Positions 8,055 to 15,912 of a stretch of DNA of 24,768 nucleotides are shown here, in pieces. The notes below the pieces were generated by a model. It was not told the DNA's origin and did no database searches. It worked only from the letters and a program-made list of their open reading frames with translations. The stretch is from assembly GCA_934462775.1 (NCBI GenBank), contig CAKSIR010000016.1, positions 1 through 24,768 on the forward strand. The letters are read 5' to 3'. The stretch comes from an uncultured Ruminiclostridium sp. Lineage in GTDB: Bacteria > Bacillota > Clostridia > Oscillospirales > Ruminococcaceae. Each line of letters starts with the position of its first letter. Position 1 is the stretch's first letter. The position numbers and the translations under genes are program-made.

Positions 8055-9563
8055 TTACTTATCCGGTCTCATTGTCGGGAACAGCAGTACATCTCTGATT
8101 GAATCGCTGTCTGTAAGCAGCATAACAAATCTGTCAAGTCCCATGCCAAGACCGCCCGTTGGCGGCAGACCGTATTCAAGCGCTGTAATGAAATCCTCGT
8201 CAACCTCAGCGTTGAAACCGGCTGCTCTCTTTGCCGCAACCTGCTTTGTGAAACGTTCGCGCTGGTCGATTGGGTCGTTAAGCTCGGAGAACGCATTGCC
8301 GAACTCGGTAGCGTTGATAAAATATTCAAAACGCTCTGTGAATGCAGGCTCGGTCGGCTTTCTTTTTGCAAGAGGAGAATTTTCAACAGGATAATCGTAA
8401 ATGATAGTCGGCTGAATAAGATTTTCCTCAACAAATTCCTCAAACAATGCAATCAGCACATCGCCCTTTGTCGCCTTTGCGTCAACCTCAACGTGCTTTT
8501 CCTTTGCAGCTGTTCTTGCCGCTTCATCGTCAGCCCATTCTCTGTAATCCGCTCCGGCATACTTCTTTACGGCGTCAATCATGGTCATTCTTGTCCACGG
8601 CTTGCCTATTTCAATCATATTGCCTCTGTAAGGAACGGTATCAGTTCCGCAAACATTGATTGCAACAGTTCTGTACATATTTTCAATAAGATCCATCATT
8701 CCGTAGTAGTCGGTGTACGCCTGATACATTTCGATTGATGTGAATTCAGGGTTGTGGGTCGCGTCCATACCCTCGTTTCTGAAAATACGTCCCACCTCGT
8801 AAACTCTGTCAAAACCGCCTACGATAAGGCGCTTTAAGTAAAGCTCTGTTTCAATGCGGAGGTACATATCAATGTCGAGCGCATTATGATGTGTAACGAA
8901 AGGTCTTGCAGCCGCACCGATTTCAAGTGTGTGAAGTACAGGAGTGTCAACCTCAATGTAGCCTAAATTGTCAAGGTAATTTCTGATTTCACGCAGAATT
9001 CTTGAACGTGTAACGAAAGTATCCTTAACCTCAGGGTTGGCAATAAGATCAAGATAGCGCTTTCTGTAACGTTCTTCCTTATCCTTTAAACCGTGCCACT
9101 TTTCGGGCAGCGGGAGGAGCGACTTGGAAAGAAGCGTAATTTCCTTACAGTGAATCGAAATTTCGCCGCGTCTTGTTCTGAACACAAAGCCTGTAACGCC
9201 GACAATATCGCCTAAATCCCACTTCTTGAACTCCTTGAAGGCGTCCTCGCCGATGTCGTCGATTCTTACATAGACCTGCATTCTGTCGCTGCCGTCGCGA
9301 ATATCAATAAAGTTAGCCTTTCCCATATCTCTCCAGCTTGTGATACGGCCTGCAATGGAAACTGTCTGATTTTCCAGAGCTTCAAAATCCTCGCGGATTT
9401 TCTTTGCAAGATGAGTTACAGGAAACTTTGTGATTTCATAAGGATTCTTGCCACCTGCCTTTAATTCAGCCAGCTTGTCAAGGCGAATCTGGTGCTGTTC
9501 GCTTATGTTCTGCTGAACCTCCTCCTCGGTAAGTTCAACGTTGTTTTCTTCTATATTGCTCAT
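8055..9563 (-). CDS. lysS: Lysyl-tRNA synthetase, class II
   Basis: Charges tRNA-Lys with lysine at the cost of ATP, in the cytoplasm as a homodimer. The 502 aa match the class II family. An N-terminal OB-fold anticodon-binding domain (about 65-145, VSIAGRITSWRDMGKANFIDI) is followed by the catalytic domain. That domain holds motif 2 around RIFRNEGMDATHNPEFTSIE (259-278) and motif 3, GGLGMGLDRFVMLL, near the end. The ATG at 9563 has AAAGG about 10 nt upstream. It is the last gene of the six-gene operon, 24 nt after greA, and transcription probably ends at the hairpin at 7923-7959. No T-box is present ahead of it, so control is probably by the operon. greA-lysS adjacency is common in Firmicutes. 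Confidence 0.98.
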   Translation of the reverse strand: MSNIEENNVELTEEEVQQNISEQHQIRLDKLAELKAGGKNPYEITKFPVTHLAKKIREDFEALENQTVSIAGRITSWRDMGKANFIDIRDGSDRMQVYVRIDDIGEDAFKEFKKWDLGDIVGVTGFVFRTRRGEISIHCKEITLLSKSLLPLPEKWHGLKDKEERYRKRYLDLIANPEVKDTFVTRSRILREIRNYLDNLGYIEVDTPVLHTLEIGAAARPFVTHHNALDIDMYLRIETELYLKRLIVGGFDRVYEVGRIFRNEGMDATHNPEFTSIEMYQAYTDYYGMMDLIENMYRTVAINVCGTDTVPYRGNMIEIGKPWTRMTMIDAVKKYAGADYREWADDEAARTAAKEKHVEVDAKATKGDVLIALFEEFVEENLIQPTIIYDYPVENSPLAKRKPTEPAFTERFEYFINATEFGNAFSELNDPIDQRERFTKQVAAKRAAGFNAEVDEDFITALEYGLPPTGGLGMGLDRFVMLLTDSDSIRDVLLFPTMRPDK

Positions 9564-9587
9564 TCTGTCGATACCTTTCTTTTTGTC

Positions 9588-10064
9588 TTACTTGGAAATA
9601 TCAATAATTTCAAACTTAAGGATTCCCGACGGAGCTTCAACGTCAACAACGTCGCCCTTTGCATGACCGATTACGGCCTTGCCGACAGGTGATTCGTCGG
9701 AAATCTTTCCAGCCTTCATGTCAACCTCCTTAGAGCCGACAAGATGAAGCACGAGAACTTCGTTTGCGTCAATGTCTTTAACTGTGATTTTGTTACCGAT
9801 CTGGATATGCTCTGTTGAAAGATTATCGGAATCAAGAACCTGAACGTTCATAAGAGTTGCTTCGATTTCGGCAATTCTCGCTTCAATAATACCCTGCTCG
9901 TTCTTTGCTTCATCATACTCGGAGTTTTCCGATAAGTCGCCGAAAGAAAGAGCTACCTTGATTTTTTCTGCAATCTCACGTCTTTTGACGGTTTTGAGTT
10001 CCTCAAGCTCGTCCTCCAGCTTTGCAAGACCTTCCTTAGTTAAAACTGTCTGTTTTGTTGCCAT
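9588..10064 (-). CDS. greA: Transcription elongation factor GreA
   Basis: GreA enters the secondary channel of stalled RNA polymerase and stimulates cleavage of the back-tracked RNA end so elongation can resume. At 158 aa it has the normal size. The N-terminal coiled coil (about 8-75) carries the acidic tip FGDLSENSEYDEA (41-53), where D43 and E46 correspond to the residues that coordinate the catalytic Mg2+. The C-terminal FKBP-like domain includes SPVGKAVIGHAKGDVV. GGAGG lies 6 nt before the ATG. It sits 24 nt after the S41 homologue and 24 nt before lysS in one operon. Confidence 0.98.
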   Translation of the reverse strand: MATKQTVLTKEGLAKLEDELEELKTVKRREIAEKIKVALSFGDLSENSEYDEAKNEQGIIEARIAEIEATLMNVQVLDSDNLSTEHIQIGNKITVKDIDANEVLVLHLVGSKEVDMKAGKISDESPVGKAVIGHAKGDVVDVEAPSGILKFEIIDISK

Positions 10065-10088
10065 AATTGTCCTCCATGTATGTGTTTT

Positions 10089-11315
10089 TTAATTGTTTAT
10101 TTGTTCATCAGCAGTATTCTGCTTTAATGTTAAAATAACCTCAAACGCCTTTTTAACCTGCGGGTCGTTTGTTGAAGAAAGGTCGGCCGCTTCAGTGTCC
10201 ATGGCAGCCCCGCCCATGTCAACCGCATATTCGGGCTTTACTCCTGTGCCCTCATAGGAGTCAGACGACATAGGCTTTATCTCAGCGGTCGTTACCTCGA
10301 CAGCCGAACCGTCCTTGAAGCTTTTTATCTCGGAAAGCCTGCATCTTCCCTTGGTGTTTGCGCCAACAATTACTGCGCCCTTATAATCCCTCAGAGTAAC
10401 CGCAATCAGCTCTCCCGGTCCCGCTGTGTTCTCGTTGACCAGTACAACTATCGGCTTGTTTACCGACTGCTCGCTTGTGGTTGACACAAGCACCTTTTCC
10501 GTTCCGTCCTTATAAATAACGGTTGCTGCCACCGATTCTGACATAAGCCTGTTAAGTATTCCCGAGGTTGCGCCGTAATATGTGCTTGATACATCTCTCA
10601 GGTCAATTACAAAACCGCTTACCTCCTGCGCCAGCAGCTCGTCTACTCTCGTTGAGAATCTGTCGGCAGTAAGGCTGTTGAAGCCTGAAATTCTGATATA
10701 CCCGTAGTTGTCAACAAGTCTGCCTGAAACCGTTGAAATTGTGAAAGAGCGGCGAACCATAATCTTTGTAATATCCTGACCGCCGCGCTGAATTGTAAGA
10801 GTAAGCTTTGTACCCTCGTCGCCGGTAAGCTGATTTATAGCTGTTTCAGCGCCGATTTCCAGTACGCTGACGGCGTTTACCGCAGTGATTATATCCCCTG
10901 CGACAACGCTCTGCTCGTATGCGGGCGAACCTGCATACACGCTTTCCACGCGGACATATCCGCTTTCATCGCGGACTGCCACAATGCCTGTTCCGATAAG
11001 GGTTCCGCTTTCAATCTGCTGTTTCTGATAATATTCCGACGCGCTGTAATACTTGGCGTAATCGTCGTCAATGCCGTCCATATAGCCGTTCATTATGCTT
11101 TCGACAAGTATTTCCTCATCAATAGCCGCAATGGCATTGCTTCTCACAAAGGAGTCAACCTCCTCCATCTTTGTGTAAATCTCCTCACGCTGCTGTACGC
11201 CTGCGATTTTCCGGTTGTACATATTCAGCGACGTTGTCATTGTGACAACAAAGGTTATTGCACAGGCAATTGCTATTAAGCTTATCGTAACGCCTAATGA
11301 TAGCTTTTTATTCAT
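10089..11315 (-). CDS. S41 (C-terminal processing) peptidase homologue, probably inactive
   Basis: 408 aa with an N-terminal membrane anchor (7-29), a charged helical region, a PDZ domain (about 103-190) and an S41 protease-like domain (about 200-365), so most of it lies outside the membrane. The fold is convincing (PIVVLVNENTAGPGELIAVT, 288-307, then AVIVGANTKGR, 314-324). However, the catalytic Ser expected in the TASAAE/SASASE motif is Gly299 (TAGPGE) and the catalytic Lys of GKG is Arg324. The NPGG motif after IDLR is replaced by DVSSTYYG. By E. coli Tsp numbering both members of the Ser-Lys dyad are lost, whereas the nearby Asp310 is kept. It is therefore likely a pseudo-protease, perhaps a scaffold for the M23 protein encoded 20 nt upstream. 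The reading frame is intact and ordinary, not decaying. Confidence 0.88.
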   Translation of the reverse strand: MNKKLSLGVTISLIAIACAITFVVTMTTSLNMYNRKIAGVQQREEIYTKMEEVDSFVRSNAIAAIDEEILVESIMNGYMDGIDDDYAKYYSASEYYQKQQIESGTLIGTGIVAVRDESGYVRVESVYAGSPAYEQSVVAGDIITAVNAVSVLEIGAETAINQLTGDEGTKLTLTIQRGGQDITKIMVRRSFTISTVSGRLVDNYGYIRISGFNSLTADRFSTRVDELLAQEVSGFVIDLRDVSSTYYGATSGILNRLMSESVAATVIYKDGTEKVLVSTTSEQSVNKPIVVLVNENTAGPGELIAVTLRDYKGAVIVGANTKGRCRLSEIKSFKDGSAVEVTTAEIKPMSSDSYEGTGVKPEYAVDMGGAAMDTEAADLSSTNDPQVKKAFEVILTLKQNTADEQINN

Positions 11316-11335
11316 ATAATGTCCATCCTTTTGTC

Positions 11336-12667
11336 TTAGCCCGGAAGATTAACGTAGTTAAACGGATTCTGTGCTACGCCGTTTATACGCACCTCGAAAT
11401 GCAGGTGCGGACCCGTTGACCAGCCCGTCGAGCCTACCGCCGCGATAATATCTCCCTGATTTACCTTTTGTCCGACTGAAACATACACCTCGCTGCAATG
11501 TCCGTAAAGGGTCGTGTATCCGTCGCCGTGGTCGATAACTACATATTTGCCGTAGCTGTAACCCGGAACGTAGCTTGTTTTGGCGACAATTACCTCTCCG
11601 CCCTTTGAGGCGTAGATGTTCGCGCCGTTAATGCCCGAGTTGCCGATGTCTATGCCTGAGTGGTTGCCGCTTCTCCAGTCGTCGTATCCGAAATAAGTGG
11701 TGATCAGGTGGAACTGCGTACTGAGCGGCCACATCCATTCGCCGTTATCATACACGACATCGCCGCTTGCGGCAGCCTGCGCAGCCTTGATAATTTCTGT
11801 AATCTGCGCCTGATAGTCTGCAACCTCCTGAGCGTTCAGCTTTTTCTGATATTCAAGATTATCCTGTTTTGCTTCAAAGTTAGCAATCTGAGTGCTGTAT
11901 GTGTTGTAATCGCTGTTGTACTGATCCTGAAGCGCCTTGCTTTCGGTGCGCTGATTTTCAAGGTCTTCCTTTTCGGTAACAAGCGTTGCCTTATCCTCCT
12001 CAAGCTGTGCCTTATCGGCTTCAAGCTGAGTAATTTCATCGGCAAGCTGCCGGTTCTTTTCGTTCAGCTCATCAATTGCGTCAAGCAAATCGTTCATGAA
12101 CGTTTTGTTCTGGTCGCTGATATTTTTCATCAGCTCTGTTCTTACAAGCAGGTCGTTAAAGTCCTTTGAACCCATAAGAACCGTAAAAATATCCTCGTTT
12201 GAGGTTATGTACATTGCGCGGATTATCTGACCGAACTTATATATGTTTTCCTCGTTCTGCTTTTCAAGGTCGGCAATCTGAACCTTTTTATCCTCGATTT
12301 CCGCCTCCTTCAGCGCAATGCTGTCGTCCTTTTCCGCAATCTTTTTTTCCAGATCCTGTATGTCCGCTTCCTTGTAGTAAATCTTGTTGTTCAGATAGTC
12401 GATCTCGTCTTTCTGATTAACAAGCTTTTGATAAACAAGGTTCTGAAGCTGCTGACTGTCCGCAATATCTGAATCTATCTGCGAAATCTGCGAATCAAGC
12501 TGCGCATTTTCCTGCTGAAGGTCGGCAATTTTCTGCTCAAGCTCCGAGGTTGTTACCGAGTGAACAACGTTATTTTCAGAGGGCTGTATTATTATACCAC
12601 AGCAGAGGGAGAAAATTACAGCGAAAGACGCCGCTTTAAGAAATTTTTTAAATTTTTTACGTTTCAT
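11336..12667 (-). CDS. M23 peptidase with coiled coil (EnvC/PcsB-like)
   Basis: Secreted or membrane-tethered cell-wall hydrolase, or activator of one. An N-terminal signal or anchor segment (11-28) is followed by a long coiled coil (about 40-295) with a hinge near 145-185, then a LytM/M23 domain (about 312-440). All metal and catalytic residues are present: H336 and D340 in HSGIDIG, H390 in LYGH, and H421/H423 in GPHLHFEV, so it is expected to be an active Zn endopeptidase cutting peptidoglycan cross-bridges. The position 39 nt after ftsX matches the FtsEX-PcsB/EnvC/CwlO arrangement, in which the ABC complex drives the coiled coil from across the membrane. GGAGG precedes the ATG by 6 nt. Confidence 0.93.
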   Translation of the reverse strand: MKRKKFKKFLKAASFAVIFSLCCGIIIQPSENNVVHSVTTSELEQKIADLQQENAQLDSQISQIDSDIADSQQLQNLVYQKLVNQKDEIDYLNNKIYYKEADIQDLEKKIAEKDDSIALKEAEIEDKKVQIADLEKQNEENIYKFGQIIRAMYITSNEDIFTVLMGSKDFNDLLVRTELMKNISDQNKTFMNDLLDAIDELNEKNRQLADEITQLEADKAQLEEDKATLVTEKEDLENQRTESKALQDQYNSDYNTYSTQIANFEAKQDNLEYQKKLNAQEVADYQAQITEIIKAAQAAASGDVVYDNGEWMWPLSTQFHLITTYFGYDDWRSGNHSGIDIGNSGINGANIYASKGGEVIVAKTSYVPGYSYGKYVVIDHGDGYTTLYGHCSEVYVSVGQKVNQGDIIAAVGSTGWSTGPHLHFEVRINGVAQNPFNYVNLPG

Positions 12668-12706
12668 TACATACCTCCGTTATGTAGGTTATGTCACACT
12701 TAAACG

Positions 12707-13609
12707 TCATACCTTAAGGTGCTTGCCCATGCTGAATACCGTACCCAGCGCGCCGAGCAATGCGCCTGCAAGGCAATTAAGACCGAGAACAATCCATGTT
12801 ACGCTGTCGAACGGAATAACATTTACAAGTCCGAGAACCTGCCAGATTGTAATATCCTCCGAGAAGAAAGAAACCACCGCCTCATAGGCAAGCTTTGTAA
12901 GCCCCCACGAAGCAACGCCTGCAAGTATTCCGATAAACATACCCTCGATAAAGAACGGAATCTTTATAAAGGAGTTGGTTGCGCCGACGTATTTCATAAT
13001 GCTGATTTCCTTTCGGCGGGCGAAAACACTGGTTCTGGTAGCATTGTACACAATTACAACGCAGACAACTATCAGTGCAACCAGCACTGCGGCGCCGATA
13101 ATTCCGAGCGTTGTTCTCATGCTCACAAGGAACGAGGCGTAGTCGTAGGGCGCTGTAACGCTTTCGATGCCGTCTATCGACTTGAACTGCTCAACGGTTG
13201 TGTTCATGCGAGTGAGGTCGCTGACTGTTACCTTAAATGTATGAGGCATTGGATTTTCGGCAAGATAGTCGAACAGCTCCGAATATTCGCTCATTTCAGC
13301 CTGCTTGTCCGCCCACGCTTCATCGGCGGAATAGAACACTACTCTTGAAACGTTATCGTTTGAATTGAGGACGTCCTCAATGTGATTTAGAGTTGTCTGA
13401 TCGGTTTTGTTGTCAACATAGACCAGCACCTCGTTTTTCTCCTCAACGCTGCCGATAACAATGTTTATGTCCATTGCAACAAGGGTGGAAAGTCCGATAA
13501 GCAGCAGACTTACCATCATAATGCAGAAGCTCGCAAAGGACATCATTCTGTTGTGCCATACGGAAACAACACCCTGCTTTACCAGGTAAGAAAAATTACT
13601 CCCCTTCAT
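12707..13609 (-). CDS. ftsX: Cell division ABC permease FtsX
   Basis: Membrane subunit of the FtsEX complex, which uses ATP hydrolysis not for transport but to switch on peptidoglycan hydrolases at the septum or side wall. 300 aa, normal length. TM1 is at about 22-45, the external domain that touches the hydrolase is at about 48-165, and TM2-TM4 are near 170-192, 218-242 and 265-290. The cytoplasmic RRKEISIMKYVGAT (about 198-211) is the conserved FtsX loop. It overlaps ftsE by 14 nt, with AGGAGG 5 nt upstream of the ATG inside ftsE, showing coupled translation. The coiled-coil M23 protein downstream is its most likely partner. Confidence 0.97.
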   Translation of the reverse strand: MKGSNFSYLVKQGVVSVWHNRMMSFASFCIMMVSLLLIGLSTLVAMDINIVIGSVEEKNEVLVYVDNKTDQTTLNHIEDVLNSNDNVSRVVFYSADEAWADKQAEMSEYSELFDYLAENPMPHTFKVTVSDLTRMNTTVEQFKSIDGIESVTAPYDYASFLVSMRTTLGIIGAAVLVALIVVCVVIVYNATRTSVFARRKEISIMKYVGATNSFIKIPFFIEGMFIGILAGVASWGLTKLAYEAVVSFFSEDITIWQVLGLVNVIPFDSVTWIVLGLNCLAGALLGALGTVFSMGKHLKV

Positions 13610-14294
13610 CGCTGCCTCCTATGTAGGTATCGTTCACGATTGAACCGTCCTTCAGCTTGATTATTCTTCCGCCGAAATACTTAACAAGGTCATGCTCGTG
13701 AGTTACCATTATCACCGTTGTTCCGCAGCGGTTAATATCCTTCAGCAGCTCAACGATTTCGTATGAAAGCTCAGGGTCGATATTTCCCGTAGGCTCGTCC
13801 GCAATTATAATGCTTGGGTCGGAGGCAAAGGCTCTGGCAATTGCAACACGCTGCTGCTCGCCGCCCGAAAGCTGGTTCGGATAGAATTTTGCCTTGTCGC
13901 TCAGCTTTACAAGGTTCAGCACATATGGCACGCGCTGGCGTATGTACCTGTTGGAGCGGTCGGTAACGCGCAGAACGAACGCCACGTTTTCATAAACCGT
14001 AAGGTTGGGAATAAGGCGGAAATCCTGGAAAATCATACCGATAGAGCGGCGGAAATAAGGGATTTTTCTGCCTTTTAGCTTGGAAAGGTTATATCCGTTT
14101 ACAAAAACTCTGCCGCTTGTAGGAACTATTTCGCGCATAAGAAGCTTTAAAAGGGTACTTTTACCCGCGCCGCTGTTGCCGACGATGAACACGAACTCGC
14201 CGTCGTTAATGCGGAGATTCACCTCGTTTAATGCGTCAACTCCGTTCCTGCCGCCGTCCTTGTAATGGACGTCAACATTCTTTAATTCAACCAT
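13596..14294 (-). CDS. ftsE: Cell division ATP-binding protein FtsE
   Basis: Cytoplasmic ATPase of the FtsEX complex. 232 aa with a complete ABC set: Walker [10 protein letters not shown] (39-47), Q-loop Q90, signature [14 protein letters not shown] (142-155), Walker [13 protein letters not shown] (162-173) and switch His199. It is the first gene of the block and overlaps ftsX by 14 nt. The start ATG at 14294 has only a distant AAGGA (about 13 nt), a weak ribosome site. An out-of-frame ATG directly after that AAGGA could lower initiation. No clear -35/-10 pair is visible in the 133-nt gap upstream, so transcription may begin there weakly or read through from the CdaR-like gene. Confidence 0.97.
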   Translation of the reverse strand: MVELKNVDVHYKDGGRNGVDALNEVNLRINDGEFVFIVGNSGAGKSTLLKLLMREIVPTSGRVFVNGYNLSKLKGRKIPYFRRSIGMIFQDFRLIPNLTVYENVAFVLRVTDRSNRYIRQRVPYVLNLVKLSDKAKFYPNQLSGGEQQRVAIARAFASDPSIIIADEPTGNIDPELSYEIVELLKDINRCGTTVIMVTHEHDLVKYFGGRIIKLKDGSIVNDTYIGGSDEGE

Positions 14295-14371
14295 TAAAAA
14301 TAATCATTCCTTCTTAATACAGCTGCACCTACTGCTTTTTCAGTGCCGTTTTCTGTTTCCGATAACACCAC

Positions 14372-14402
14372 AAAACCCTTGACGCCGTAAAACGTCAGGG
14401 TT
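14372..14402 (-). terminator. Probable terminator after the CdaR-like gene
   Basis: On the minus strand AACCCTGACG pairs with CGTCAAGGGTT (one bulged base) around an 8-nt loop, then TTTTG. The T-run is short, so it may be leaky and let some transcripts enter ftsE. Confidence 0.5.
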
Positions 14403-14427
14403 CTGCCATCTTTTATTTTGTGTTCAA

Positions 14428-15513
14428 TCAGAACTTTACGGGGTCTGCGGACAGATACTTCTTAACCATGAGTGCAATTTTGAAAATAATGGCATGGTCA
14501 AATTCACGAAGATCAAGTCCTGTTAGCTTCTTAATCTTGTCAAGTCTGTAAACCAGCGTATTTCTGTGTACGAACAGCTTTCTTGATGTTTCCGATACGT
14601 TAAGGTTGTTTTCAAAGAAACGCTGAATTGTGAACAGTGTTTCATGGTCAAGGGACTCGATTGAACCCTTCTTGAACACTTCCTTAAGGAATGTTTCGCA
14701 GAGAGTTGTAGGCAGGTGATAAATAAGTCTTGCAATACCTAAATTATCATAGCTTACAATTGTCTTGTCCGTATCGAATACCTTGCCGACTTCCAGAGCC
14801 ATCTGCGCTTCCTTAAATGAGCGCGCAAGATCCTTTACGCCTACAACAGGCGTACCGATACCAACGTTCACTCTTGTGAAGAACTCGCTGGAAAGCGTGT
14901 CCGAAATTGACTTTGCAAGCTTTTCAAGATCCTTAACATCGGTGTTGTTCTTGATTTCCTTTACAAGCACAATGTCAGACTCTGTAATATTGAAAACAAA
15001 ATCCTTGTTCTTATCAGGGAACAGGTTCTGAATTACGTCATAAGCTGAAACGTCGTTTGAAGAAATAATGCTGATTAAGAAAACAACTCGGCTGATGTCT
15101 GCGTTGAAGTGCAGCTCTCTGGACTTTATGCTGATGTCGCCCGGCAGCACGTTGTCAAGAATAATGTTCTTGATAAAGTTGTTTCTGTCGTATTTTTCGT
15201 CATAGTACTGCTTTATGCTGGAAAGGGAGATAGCAAGGATTGAAGCGTACTTGCCGGCTGCCTCGTCCGTTCCCTCTACAAACACAGCGTAGTCCGGCTT
15301 AACATGAACGCCGAAAGGCTTATAGGTATAACCGTCACGAATGAAAATGTCATGAGATTCGCCTAACTCTATTGAAAAAAAGTCGTTGCTTGTACCGATG
15401 CGGGAAAGCTCGCTGCACGCTACAACCGTTGCATTTTCATCAATTACACCGATTACGCGTCCGATAGTATCTCTCATCTGATGTACTACGCCCTGAAAAA
15501 GTCTGTTTGACAT
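14428..15513 (-). CDS. CdaR/PucR-type transcriptional regulator
   Basis: 361-aa DNA-binding regulator. The N-terminus (about 5-100; HQMRDTIGRVIGVIDENATV) resembles the sugar-diacid recognition domain of CdaR. The middle (about 135-260) has the character of the GGDEF-like domain found in this family. The C-terminus (about 294-361) is the PucR-type helix-turn-helix, with NLNVSETSRKLFVHRNTLVY followed by RLDKIKKLTGLDL. It has its own promoter (15624-15652) and ribosome site (AGAGG) and is followed by a weak terminator. No glycerate or diacid genes are adjacent, and it sits directly upstream of ftsE, so its targets cannot be inferred from context. CdaR-like proteins are usually activators. Confidence 0.88.
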   Translation of the reverse strand: MSNRLFQGVVHQMRDTIGRVIGVIDENATVVACSELSRIGTSNDFFSIELGESHDIFIRDGYTYKPFGVHVKPDYAVFVEGTDEAAGKYASILAISLSSIKQYYDEKYDRNNFIKNIILDNVLPGDISIKSRELHFNADISRVVFLISIISSNDVSAYDVIQNLFPDKNKDFVFNITESDIVLVKEIKNNTDVKDLEKLAKSISDTLSSEFFTRVNVGIGTPVVGVKDLARSFKEAQMALEVGKVFDTDKTIVSYDNLGIARLIYHLPTTLCETFLKEVFKKGSIESLDHETLFTIQRFFENNLNVSETSRKLFVHRNTLVYRLDKIKKLTGLDLREFDHAIIFKIALMVKKYLSADPVKF

Positions 15514-15623
15514 AACCTATTATCCTCTTTTCTACGTTGTGTGCCGTATAGCCTGGGTTAGCTCTCCGCATAAATCCACGGCGCTGGGAGCATATAACAG
15601 CATTGATTAAAATATACATATAT

Positions 15624-15652
15624 ATTTTACATGAAAATGCACGAAAAATCAA
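15624..15652 (-). promoter_or_regulatory. Sigma-A promoter of the CdaR-like gene
   Basis: On the minus strand TTGATT (15652-15647), 17-nt spacer, TAAAAT (15629-15624). The predicted leader is about 100 nt. Confidence 0.6.
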
Positions 15653-15700
15653 GAGCTATTTATGAAAAATGTAAATTTTTCTTTAAAAATTTTTAGCATA

Positions 15701-15729
15701 TTGCCAAAAAAGCTTTAAAGTGTTATAAT
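15701..15729 (+). promoter_or_regulatory. Strong promoter ahead of the small ORF and metG
   Basis: TTGCCA (15701-15706), a 17-nt spacer, and a perfect TATAAT (15724-15729) with a TGT extension. Transcription should start near 15736. No T-box (AGGGTGG-type motif) or other riboswitch is seen between it and metG. Confidence 0.75.
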
Positions 15730-15788
15730 TTAATAAATGTGTATCATGTAATTTTGCACATATTTTCTTAAAAAGGAGGTATTTGACC

Positions 15789-15863
15789 ATGTATAAAGCG
15801 GAAAATAACTATTATGGCACAATAATACTCCTTATACTTGCAAAAGAAAAGGGACGAATGTGA
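15789..15863 (+). CDS. Small ORF, 24 aa, upstream of metG
   Basis: An ATG at 15789 is preceded by AAAGGAGGT with 8-nt spacing, a near-perfect Shine-Dalgarno sequence stronger than that of metG itself. A strong promoter lies 60 nt upstream. The 24-residue peptide begins MYKAENNYYG, has a short hydrophobic middle (TIILLILA) and ends in a basic KEKGRM. The last sense codon is a second Met codon, ATG, directly before TGA. metG begins 49 nt later. It could be a small membrane-associated protein or a leader peptide influencing metG. No terminator or anti-terminator pair is visible between the two, so attenuation is not demonstrated. I recognise no family. Confidence 0.6.
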   Translation: MYKAENNYYGTIILLILAKEKGRM

Positions 15864-15912
15864 AAACTGCATGAAATTATAATAGTATATTAAAGCGAAA
15901 GGATAGAATATA

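Noticed and set aside
8029..8055. Plus-strand terminator facing lysS (GGCT/AGCC then T6)
   Set aside because: Only four base pairs in the stem; too weak, and the 13-bp hairpin at 7923-7959 already serves both strands.
15878..15883. Second TATAAT directly before metG
   Set aside because: No -35 box is found at 16-18 bp and no TG extension; probably chance in A/T-rich DNA.
15730..15912. T-box or S-box riboswitch upstream of metG
   Set aside because: No AGGGTGG-type T-box motif, no SAM-riboswitch core and no terminator hairpin are present in the leader.
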